Positions 8,042 to 15,247 of a stretch of DNA of 15,247 bases are shown here, piece by piece. The notes under the pieces were generated by a model. It ran no database searches. It saw nothing but the letters and a program-made list of their open reading frames with translations, and was not told the origin of the DNA. The stretch covers positions 1-15,247 of the forward strand of contig JBKJML010000272.1 in NCBI GenBank assembly GCA_046596415.1, in the 5' to 3' direction. The translations under genes were made by a program, and so were the position numbers. This stretch comes from JBKJML01 sp046596415. Lineage in GTDB: Bacteria; Actinomycetota; Thermoleophilia; Gaiellales; Gaiellaceae. Position 1 is the first letter of the stretch. Each line of letters opens with the position of its first letter.

Positions 8042-10142
8042 AGCGCTTGCGGTCGCGCTCGGGATTGCCCTGCTCGCCGGTGTGGCGTGGGCTGCTCCCG
8101 GGGCGCCGCCGCCCGCTCCGACCGGCGCGGCCCTCGAGGGTCTTTCCAAGCCGCCCCTTGCGACGTCGATCGCCTCGCAACGCATCTACTTCGTCATGCC
8201 GGATCGGTACGCGAACGGCGACCCGGCCAACGACCGGGGCGGGCTCGCCGGCGCAAGGACGACCACCGGCTACGACCCCGCCGACACAGGCTGGTACCAC
8301 GGCGGCGACCTCAAGGGGCTGACCGGCGACTGCACCGACCCGGCGCGCGGCCTGGCGCGGATCCGTGCGCTCGGGTTCACGGCCGTCTGGTTGACGCCGC
8401 CCTTCGGGCAGAGAACCGTTCAAGGCGACAGCGCCGCCTACCACGGCTACTGGATCCGCGACTTCACCTCCGTCGACCCGCATCTCGGCACCGAGCAGGA
8501 CTTCGCCGCGCTCGTCGACTGCGCCCACCGGCTCGGGCTCAAGGTGTACCTCGATGTCGTCGTCAACCACACGGCGGACCTGATCACGCCGACCGGCTCG
8601 GGCTACTCCGACGCACCGTATCGCGACTGCAGCGGCAGACGGTTCGACCCGGCCCGTTACACGACGAGAACGACGTTCCCGTGCCTGCAGGCGGCCTCGA
8701 TGCCGCGCGTCCCCGTTCTGCTTCGTGGCGACCGTACGGCGAAGCAGCCAGCGTGGCTGAACGACCCACTTCGGTACCACAACCGCGGTGACATCGCGTT
8801 CGATTCGTGTAGCGAGACGTGCCTCGAGCAGGGCGACTTCTTCGGGCTCGACGACCTGTTCACCGAACAGCCGCGCGTCGTCAACGGGCTTGCCGAGGTC
8901 TACGCAGCCTGGATCAGGCGCTACAAGATCGATGGCTTCCGGATCGACACCGCGAAGCATGTGAACGCGGCCTTCTTCAAGCTCTGGGTGCCGAAGATCC
9001 GTGCGGCCGCGCGGGCGGCCGGCGTCGCGGACTTCGAGCTCTTCGGCGAGGTGTTCCAGAGCGACGCTGTCGATCTCTCTCGCTACGTGCAGAAGCGCGG
9101 GCTCCCGAACGTGCTCGACTTCCCGTTCCAGGACGCGGCGGTGCGGTTCGCCGGCGGGAGTGCCGGTGCGCTCGGGCTCTCGTCACGGCTCGCCGACGAC
9201 GATTACTTCCGGCGACCGACCGGGCTCGCCCCGACCCCACCGACCTTCCTCGGCAACCACGACATCGGTCGAGCTGCGCAGCAGATCGGCTCGCAGTCGG
9301 GGGCGACAGGCGCGACGCTGCTCGCCCGCGTCCAGTTGGGGAACGACCTCCTGTACCTCCTCCGCGGCGCGCCGACCGTCTACTACGGCGACGAGGTCGG
9401 GATCGTCGGCCGCGGCGGCGACAAGGCTGCGCGGCAGGATCTCTTCCCTACCGGTGTCGCCGAGTGGCGGACCGAGTCACGCGTGGGCTCGGGGCCGATC
9501 GCGGGTGGCTCGTCTTTCGACGTCAACAGCCCGATCGCGGCCCGGCTGAAGACCTTGGCGGCGCTTCGGCAGGCGCACCCGGCGCTCGCGACCGGCGCCT
9601 CGATCGTGCGCCACGCCGCACGAAGCGTGCTCGTGATCAGCCGGATCGGCGCGGGCTCGCGGCGCGAGTACGTGACGGCGTTCAACGCCGGCACGAGCGC
9701 CGCGCGGGTGACGTTCACGACCGCGACGCCCGATTCCGGTTGGACGGCGCTCTTCGGATCACCGGCCGTGAGAAGCGACGTCCGGGGCAGCGTGACGCTG
9801 ACACTCCCGCCGCTCTCGTCGCTACTACTGCTGGCGGATGCCGAGTTGCCGGTGGCGAAACCGACCGCCCCCGTCCTGACGTCTGGGCCGGATGACCTGA
9901 CCGACTCGATCCGCCTCACCGCTGCCGCCGGGCCCCGCCCGGTCAGCGTGGCATTCGCGGTCCGGCGCACGAAGGGGAAGGCTTGGCAGCGGCTCGCGGT
10001 CGACGACTCGCCCCCGTACAGGGCGTTCATCGACCCGACCGCGTACCGGCGCGGGGAGACGGTCTACGCCGTCGCGGTCGCTCGGAGCCTCGACGGCTCG
10101 ACGGCCGTCTCCCGCGTCACCACCGTGACGTTGCGGCGTTAG
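8025..10142 (+). CDS. Secreted GH13 alpha-amylase with C-terminal Ig-like domain
   Basis: The protein is 705 residues. GTG 8025 overlaps malK by 17 bp and starts a signal peptide with core LAVALGIALLAGVAWA and probable cleavage after residue 23; no later in-frame Met precedes the catalytic domain. The ribosome site is weak (GGGG, 8015-8018), so translation probably depends on malK. The barrel starts with YFVMPDRYANGD. It shows region I DVVVNH (Asp177-His182), region II GFRID with nucleophile Asp308, region III FGEVF with Glu342, and region IV GNHD with Asp413. The mature part has six cysteines by my count, fitting disulfides in an exported enzyme. After a beta-rich domain ending SSLLLLAD, residues ~607-705 form an Ig/Fn3-like module (PPYRAFIDP, SLDGSTAVSRVTTVTL) that might bind starch or the cell surface. 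Its role is extracellular cleavage of starch to maltodextrins. Confidence 0.9.
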
Positions 10143-10200
10143 GCTCGCAACGAGTGGTGCGGCAGTCAGCGGCGGCGTCCGACGACATCGGAGCTGAACG

Positions 10201-10214
10201 CGCCGGCACCGGCG
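10201..10214 (+). other. Short inverted repeat downstream of the mal operon
   Basis: The 168-bp gap after the amylase gene holds CGCCG-gcac-CGGCG, a 5-bp stem with no T run. It may be a weak terminator of the mal operon. No convincing promoter for the following VOC gene was seen in this gap. Confidence 0.25.
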
Positions 10215-10310
10215 GCGTTGATCGAAGCGATTGCCAACGTCGCTCCACCGATGAGATCCTCGCTCGAAGGGCGTCCTACCAGACGACAACCACGCGACGA
10301 AGGAGGGCTC

Positions 10311-10679
10311 ATGCCCGGACAGATCGTGCACATCGAGATCCCGGCGGACGACACCGCCAAGAGCCGCGAGTTCTGGAGTGGGCTCTTCGGCTGGCAGTTC
10401 GAGTCGTACCCCGAGGGTTCGGAATACCACATGACCCGGATCAGCGACCAGAGCGGCGCCGCGATCACGGGCATGGAGCCGGGCAAGCGCGGGCCGCGTA
10501 CCTACTTCGACATCGACGAGATCAACGCCGGCGCCGCCCGCGTGAACGAGCTCGGCGGCGAGGCGAGCGGGCCGATGCCCGTGCCCGGCATGGGCTGGTT
10601 TGTGACCTGCACCGACCCGCACGGCAACGAGTTCGGCCTTTGGCAGACGGACGAGTCTGCGCCGATGCCGACGGGCTAG
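10311..10679 (+). CDS. VOC-fold (glyoxalase/bleomycin-resistance-like) small protein
   Basis: The protein is 122 residues. ATG 10311 is preceded by a strong AAGGAGGG (10300-10307) and replaces an earlier in-frame ATG at 10218 that lacks a ribosome site. It is a single VOC unit pair: IVHIEIPADDTAKSREFW at the start, with His7 on the first metal-binding strand, and DPHGNEFGLWQ near the end with Glu107. These are positions usually used for metal binding in this superfamily. The sequence resembles the many actinobacterial single-domain VOC proteins with no assigned substrate; function in glyoxal detoxification, dioxygenation or antibiotic binding cannot be decided. It stands alone, downstream of the mal operon by 168 bp and convergent with a second VOC-fold gene. 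Confidence 0.85.
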   Translation: MPGQIVHIEIPADDTAKSREFWSGLFGWQFESYPEGSEYHMTRISDQSGAAITGMEPGKRGPRTYFDIDEINAGAARVNELGGEASGPMPVPGMGWFVTCTDPHGNEFGLWQTDESAPMPTG

Positions 10680-10685
10680 ATGATC

Positions 10686-10727
10686 GGCGGTGGGCGGCGC
10701 GCTGCCGCGAAGGCGCCGCCCACCGCC
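10686..10727. terminator. Bidirectional terminator between the two VOC-fold genes
   Basis: GGCGGTGGGCGGCGC (10686-10700) pairs perfectly over 15 bp with GCGCCGCCCACCGCC (10713-10727) around a 12-nt loop. It lies 6 nt after the plus-strand VOC stop and 2 nt beyond the minus-strand PhnB-like stop, so it can serve both convergent genes. No T run follows on either strand, common for actinobacterial terminators. Confidence 0.75.
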
Positions 10728-10729
10728 AC

Positions 10730-11203
10730 CTACCCTGCGGCCGCGGCGCGCTCCAAAGCGGCGATCTCGATCTTCTTCATCTGCAGCATCGCCTCCATCA
10801 CCCGTCGCGCGGTCGCCGGGTCGGGGGCACCGAGCAGGCGCGGCAGGGCGGTCGGGATGATCTGCCAGGACAGGCCGAAGCGATCCTTCAGCCAGCCGCA
10901 CTGCCCCGCCGATCCGCCATCGGAGAGCGCGTCCCAGTAGGTGTCGACCTCGGCCTGCGTCTCGCAGCTCACCTGGAACGAGACCGCTTCGGTGAACGGA
11001 AACTGAGGCCCGCCGTTCACGCCGACGAACTTTTGCCCGCCGAGCTCGAAGCTCACCGTCATCACGGTCCCCTCAGGCCCAGGCCCAGCGGGGCCGTAGC
11101 GGGCCACGTCGACAATCCTCGAATTCGGAATCACCGAGGTGTAGAGCTCGGCCGCCTCCTCGCCATTCCCGTCGAACCACAGGCAGGGTGTGATCGTCTG
11201 CAT
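10730..11203 (-). CDS. PhnB-like VOC-fold protein (3-demethylubiquinone-9 3-methyltransferase domain family)
   Basis: The protein is 157 residues. ATG 11203 has AAGGAGG at ideal spacing. It begins TITPCLWFDGNGEEAAELYTS and contains the hallmark CGWLKDRFGLSWQIIP, both typical of the PhnB-like family annotated as 3-demethylubiquinone-9 3-methyltransferase. That name is historical: the fold is VOC and no SAM-binding motif is present, so the enzymatic activity is unknown. The end (ARRVMEAMLQMKKIEIAALERAAA) is a helical tail typical of the family. It follows the Rsm22-like gene by 26 nt and is probably the last gene of the catalase operon, ending at the convergent terminator. Confidence 0.87.
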   Translation of the reverse strand: MQTITPCLWFDGNGEEAAELYTSVIPNSRIVDVARYGPAGPGPEGTVMTVSFELGGQKFVGVNGGPQFPFTEAVSFQVSCETQAEVDTYWDALSDGGSAGQCGWLKDRFGLSWQIIPTALPRLLGAPDPATARRVMEAMLQMKKIEIAALERAAAAG

Positions 11204-11229
11204 CGTTCCTCCTTCGATTGGACGCGTTC

Positions 11230-12216
11230 TCAGTAGGACGGCTCGGCAGGCGAGAACTCATCGCCCCATGAGACCTTGCGCGCGCGTCGGTAGCGATCGC
11301 CCTCGCGCTTGGAGACGGTCTCCGACCGCAGGCCGTCGCGCGCGCAGAGCTCGAGCGCGACGTGGCCACCACGGACCTGCGGGTGGCGCAGGATGCGGGC
11401 CACCGCCTGCGGCGCAGGATCTCGCGCAGCCACGACATACGCGAATTTCTCGTCCTCGTGCCCAAGCTGCGCCTCCTTCGCGGCGCGATGTGCGCTCGCT
11501 CGGGCGACCCTCACCGCGAAGTGGCACCAGTCGTCGGTGCCCACGAGCGGGCAGCCGCGGTCGTGCGGGCAGGGGGCGACGACGGTGCCACCCGCGGCGA
11601 GCAGCTGGTCGCGCGCGGCCAGCACGCGGCGATACCCCGCGGGCGTCCCCGGCTCGACGACGACAAGGGCGTGCGCTGCGGCGGCCCAGGCACGATCGAT
11701 CGTGCCGGCGAGCGCCGCCGCATCGAGCTCACCAAGGACGTACCCGAGCGTGACGAGGTCGAACGGGCCTGCCGGGACGGTCTGCGGCAGCGAACCGGCG
11801 AGCCACTCCACTCGCGGGAGCGAAGGTGATCGCGCTGCGAGGTCGCGGCCGAGACGCAGCATGGCCGGCTCAGGCTCGACGGCGGTCACGCGGACGAGCG
11901 AGGGCCAGAGATCCGCCGCTGCCCAGAGCGCCGTACCGGGGCCCGCACCGAGGTCGAGCTGGCTGACCGGCTCGAAGGTGGAGCGCGCCTGCAGCTCTCC
12001 GAGCGCGATCCGGACGGCCGCGTAGGTCGCCGGCAGCCGGGTCGCCGCGTAGGCGAGCACGTCAGAAGCCGAGCGGGCAACCGGCCCGCCGCCCCGCTCG
12101 GGGTCGCGGTAGCGCCTCGACAGATCGGTGGCGGCTTGCACGCCGCCTCCCGGGCCAGCCAGGTCGCGAAGCGCCTGGTCGAGCGCGGTCGGGAGCGGAG
12201 CGGTGAGCATGCTCAC
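11230..12216 (-). CDS. Rsm22-family ribosomal small-subunit-associated methyltransferase-fold protein
   Basis: The protein is 328 residues. It carries a SAM-binding-like motif LDLGAGPG (87-94) and a following VTAVEPEP acidic strand end. It then has the Rsm22 signature CPHDRGCPLVGTDDWCHF (Cys216, Cys222, Cys231) and GHEDEKFAYVVA. A fourth cysteine, Cys291 (LELC), completes a set of four like the one that binds an iron-sulfur cluster in the mitochondrial homologue METTL17/Rsm22. Mitochondrial members are needed for small-subunit assembly and translation; the bacterial role is little known. GTG 12216 is chosen; ATG 12210 is an equally possible start, as neither has a good ribosome site. It lies 30 nt after the catalase gene and 26 nt before the PhnB-like gene on the same strand, so an operon is likely. 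Confidence 0.87.
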   Translation of the reverse strand: MSMLTAPLPTALDQALRDLAGPGGGVQAATDLSRRYRDPERGGGPVARSASDVLAYAATRLPATYAAVRIALGELQARSTFEPVSQLDLGAGPGTALWAAADLWPSLVRVTAVEPEPAMLRLGRDLAARSPSLPRVEWLAGSLPQTVPAGPFDLVTLGYVLGELDAAALAGTIDRAWAAAAHALVVVEPGTPAGYRRVLAARDQLLAAGGTVVAPCPHDRGCPLVGTDDWCHFAVRVARASAHRAAKEAQLGHEDEKFAYVVAARDPAPQAVARILRHPQVRGGHVALELCARDGLRSETVSKREGDRYRRARKVSWGDEFSPAEPSY

Positions 12217-12225
12217 CAGTCTTGC

Positions 12226-12241
12226 AGCGCGCGTGCGCGCT
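12226..12241. repeat. Inverted repeat between the catalase and Rsm22-like genes
   Basis: AGCGCGC-gt-GCGCGCT fills most of the 30-nt gap between the two genes. As RNA the stem would be 5-6 bp with a short loop, possibly a weak attenuator or 3'-end stabiliser for catalase mRNA. Pure GC alternation can also arise by chance in DNA this rich in G and C. Confidence 0.3.
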
Positions 12242-12246
12242 TCCCG

Positions 12247-13740
12247 CTAGACCGACGCCCCTTCCCGCGCCGACACGCCGATTCCCGCCGCGATCCGGCG
12301 ACCGAACTCCGCATCGCAGAGGGAGAACTGCTCGACGATCCGCTCTTGAACGTGCCGCTCGCACTGACCGAGCAGGCCGGTCAGGTTGAGGACGAGATCC
12401 TCGCGCTCCCAGTCGGACAGCGTCCGATAGCGGTCGCCGGCCTGGCCGTAGTCGTTCGTCCGCGAGATCTTGCTCCGCGTGAGGCGGCCGCTGACCTCAG
12501 GCTCGTACGGCGGCCCGGCCTCGGGCGCCTCAGTGAGCCCGCCCGTGGCGCTCGGCTCGTAGTTGACATGCGAGCTCGCTCCGGTGTCGTCGACGTAATA
12601 CGCCATCTGACCGTCACGCTGATTCGTCTCGGGCCGCGTGACCGGCGCGTTCACCGGCAGCTGCAGGTAGTTCGGGCCGACGCGATAACGCTGGGTGTCC
12701 GAGTACGAGAACGTCCGGCCGACCAGCATCTTGTCGTCAGAGAAGTCCAGCCCGTCCACGAGCACGCCGGTTCCGAACGCGACCTGCTCGCTCTCCGCGA
12801 AGAAGTTCGAGACGTTCCGGTTCAACGTCATCATCCCGACCGGGAGCAGCGGGAAGACGTCCTCCGGCCAGGTCTTCGTGTCGTCGAGCGGGTCGAAGTC
12901 GAGCTCGGGATGCTCGTCGTCGCTCATGACCTGGACGTTCAGCTCCCACTGCGGGAACTCGCCGCTCTCGATCGCCTCGTAGAGGTCCTTCGAGGCGCTG
13001 CCGAGCTCCGTCGCCTGGATCTCGTCCGCCTGAGCCTGCGTCAGCGATTCGATCCCCTGCTGGGTCTTCCAGTGGTACTTGACGAGCACACCCTCGCCGG
13101 CCGCGTCCACCAGCCGATACGTGTTGACACCGAAGCCGTCCATGTGCCGGTAGCCCTTCGGGATCCCACGCGGGCTGAAGAGCCAGGTCAGCATGTGCAT
13201 CGACTCGGGCGTCAGGCTCATGAAGTCGAAGATCCGGTTCGGCTCCTGGCGGAACGTGACCGGGTCGGGCTTCAGTGCGTGGATCACATCGGGAAACTTG
13301 ATCGCGTCGCGGATGAAGAAGACCGGCAGGTTGTTGCCGACAAGATCCCAGTTGCCGTCCTCCGTCTTGAACTTGACGGCGAAGCCACGCGGGTCGCGCG
13401 CCACCTCCGACGAGTCGCGGCCGCCGATCACGGTCGAGAAGCGGATCACGACCGGCGTCTGCTTCCCCTTCGCCTGAAACAGCTTGGCGCGCGTGAATTT
13501 CGAGGCCGGCTCGTCGCCGATCGTGCCGTAGGCCTCGAACGTGCCGTGGGCGACGAAGCCACGCGCGTGGACGACGCGTTCCGGGATCCGCTCGCGGTCG
13601 AAGTGGCTGATCTTCTCGATGAAGTGGTAGTTCTCGAGCGTCGCCGGGCCACGTTCGCCGACCGTTCTCTGGTTCTGGTTGTCGTAGACAGGGTGGCCCT
13701 GCCGCGTCGTCAGCTGCCCCTTGCGCTCCTGCTCGGTCAT
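12247..13740 (-). CDS. katA: Monofunctional haem catalase (small-subunit type)
   Basis: The protein has 497 residues, the usual size of small-subunit catalases, and disproportionates hydrogen peroxide in the cytoplasm. ATG 13740 is chosen over ATG 13779 because AAGGGAG lies 5 nt upstream and the protein then starts TEQERKGQLTTRQGHPVYDNQ as in relatives. Key parts are intact: catalytic His58 (RVVHARG), the distal Asn in DLVGNNLPVFFIRD (Asn136/137), and the proximal haem ligand Tyr346 in FSYSDTQRYR. The conserved GFAVKFKTEDGNWD precedes the Asn. The short C-terminus lacks the flavodoxin-like domain of large-subunit catalases. It is the first gene of a probable operon with the Rsm22-like and PhnB-like genes. 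No obvious PerR, Fur or OxyR site was recognised upstream. Confidence 0.96.
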   Translation of the reverse strand: MTEQERKGQLTTRQGHPVYDNQNQRTVGERGPATLENYHFIEKISHFDRERIPERVVHARGFVAHGTFEAYGTIGDEPASKFTRAKLFQAKGKQTPVVIRFSTVIGGRDSSEVARDPRGFAVKFKTEDGNWDLVGNNLPVFFIRDAIKFPDVIHALKPDPVTFRQEPNRIFDFMSLTPESMHMLTWLFSPRGIPKGYRHMDGFGVNTYRLVDAAGEGVLVKYHWKTQQGIESLTQAQADEIQATELGSASKDLYEAIESGEFPQWELNVQVMSDDEHPELDFDPLDDTKTWPEDVFPLLPVGMMTLNRNVSNFFAESEQVAFGTGVLVDGLDFSDDKMLVGRTFSYSDTQRYRVGPNYLQLPVNAPVTRPETNQRDGQMAYYVDDTGASSHVNYEPSATGGLTEAPEAGPPYEPEVSGRLTRSKISRTNDYGQAGDRYRTLSDWEREDLVLNLTGLLGQCERHVQERIVEQFSLCDAEFGRRIAAGIGVSAREGASV

Positions 13741-13781
13741 GCGAACTCCCTTGTGATCGTCGCTTCGCAAATCTGGCAAGA

Positions 13782-13787
13782 AGTCTA
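13782..13787 (-). promoter_or_regulatory. Candidate -10 box for the catalase operon
   Basis: TAGACT (minus strand, 13787-13782) matches TAnnnT. Transcription would start near 13775, giving a leader of about 35 nt with a Shine-Dalgarno. No good -35 box stands 16-18 bp upstream, so an activator or alternative sigma factor is possible. Confidence 0.35.
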
Positions 13788-13831
13788 CGCCGAGCGACCG
13801 TTCAGCCGATGCGACGCCGGACCGCGTTCGC

Positions 13832-13837
13832 TACCGT
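13832..13837 (+). promoter_or_regulatory. Candidate -10 box for a leaderless zinc-ribbon mRNA
   Basis: TACCGT (13832-13837) is followed by six bases and then the A of the ATG at 13844. With start-point selection about 7 nt after the -10 box, transcription would begin at the start codon itself. No Shine-Dalgarno lies at a usable distance (GAAGG ends 1 nt before ATG). The -35 region is weak. Confidence 0.45.
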
Positions 13838-13843
13838 GAAGGC

Positions 13844-13999
13844 ATGGCGGCTGACGTCAAGGCGGACAACGAGCACGACGTGACCTGCCCTCACTGCAAG
13901 AAGACGTTCACGGCGGCGCTGCTGCCTGGGCGCCGGGCCCGCGGCTTCAAGTGCCCGCACTGCCGGCTCTTCGTGCCGCTCGATCGCTCCGCGGACTAG
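13844..13999 (+). CDS. 51-residue zinc-ribbon microprotein (CPHC-x18-CPHC)
   Basis: This short frame reads ATG 13844 to TAG 13999. It encodes two CPHC knuckles, Cys15-Cys18 and Cys37-Cys40, 18 residues apart, the layout of a one-zinc ribbon. A basic stretch between them (PGRRARGFK, 28-36) could contact nucleic acid or a partner protein; the tail is VPLDRSAD. About 92% of its codons end in G or C, matching neighbouring genes, and both knuckles would be unlikely in random sequence. It lies between the divergent catalase gene (103 bp away) and the convergent sigma-factor gene (35 bp away). No specific family was recognised. Zinc binding is a good inference; the function is unknown. The ATG fits a leaderless start. 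Confidence 0.78.
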   Translation: MAADVKADNEHDVTCPHCKKTFTAALLPGRRARGFKCPHCRLFVPLDRSAD

Positions 14000-14034
14000 C
14001 CTGCTCGCACAGACGCCGCGCTGGACGCAGTTCC

Positions 14035-15135
<1,101 letters not shown>

Positions 15136-15190
15136 GGACCTCGGCTTTCTCGCGCTGGTGGACGGAGACAGACCTTCCTACACATGCAAA

Positions 15191-15215
15191 GAGCCGGGTC
15201 GCAATTCGCCGGCTC
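15191..15215 (-). other. Stem-loop upstream of rpoD
   Basis: GAGCCGG (15191-15197) pairs with CCGGCTC (15209-15215) around an 11-nt loop. On the minus strand the stem is followed by TTTGCATG, a short T run. It may end transcription from a gene beyond the window or sit in the rpoD leader. The 112-bp stretch 15136-15247 shows no coding frame. Confidence 0.4.
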
Positions 15216-15232
15216 AGACCATCAGGAGGCGG

Positions 15233-15238
15233 ATACTA
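15233..15238 (-). promoter_or_regulatory. Candidate -10 box for rpoD
   Basis: TAGTAT (minus strand, 15238-15233) matches TAnnnT. Its -35 box would lie beyond the window edge. Transcription would start near 15226, leaving a leader of about 90 nt that contains the stem-loop at 15191-15215. Confidence 0.35.
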
Positions 15239-15247
15239 CATCGATAC

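Noticed and set aside
13741..13779. Thirteen-residue extension of the catalase from ATG 13779
   Set aside because: ATG 13740 has a Shine-Dalgarno (AAGGGAG) at proper spacing and gives the usual catalase N-terminus. ATG 13779 has none and lies about where transcription should start.
12136..13839. 567-codon open frame on the plus strand opposite katA
   Set aside because: The minus strand codes for a complete catalase with all catalytic residues. The plus-strand translation has no domain and is a composition artefact.
14000..14034. Terminator between the convergent zinc-ribbon and rpoD genes
   Set aside because: The 35-bp gap holds no convincing inverted repeat, so no terminator is called there.

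Overview
The window is gene-dense, very GC-rich bacterial DNA (third codon positions almost all G or C). Frequent GTG starts, an actinobacterial-type LacI regulator with a short hinge, -10 boxes of the form TAnnnT and near-leaderless starts all fit an actinobacterium. The style of the primary sigma factor suggests, without proving it, the class Thermoleophilia (Gaiellales or Solirubrobacterales).

Positions 1-10142 form a complete starch and maltodextrin utilisation locus. A LacI-family regulator (minus strand, cut at the left edge by only a few residues) is transcribed away from a six-gene plus-strand operon: malE (binding protein), malF and malG (permeases), an intracellular neopullulanase-type GH13 enzyme, malK (ATPase) and a secreted GH13 alpha-amylase. 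From malF onward each gene overlaps the next by 4-17 bp. The logic is closed: the secreted amylase cuts starch, MalEFGK imports the maltodextrins, the intracellular GH13 enzyme hydrolyses them, and the divergent regulator probably senses the sugar. The divergent promoter region (990-1173) holds two exact CTTGCGCAA sites 21 bp apart. Each is placed to affect one of two recognisable promoters. The malE leader then carries two near-identical hairpins.

Positions 10143-11203 hold two unrelated small VOC-fold genes facing each other. They are separated by a strong 15-bp stem that probably terminates both. The second one, a PhnB-like gene, is the last of a probable minus-strand operon, catalase - Rsm22-like ribosome-associated methyltransferase-fold protein - PhnB-like protein (13740 down to 10730).

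Positions 13741-15247 hold a 51-residue zinc-ribbon microprotein on the plus strand, probably translated from a leaderless mRNA, and the primary sigma factor gene (rpoD/sigA) on the minus strand with part of its upstream region. No RNA gene, CRISPR array, insertion sequence or phage gene was seen, and no gap without a gene exceeds 200 bp. The window is mostly conventional. The points most worth a second look are the regulatory architecture around malE, the lack of a lipid anchor on MalE, the catalase-Rsm22 pairing and the unlisted zinc-ribbon gene.
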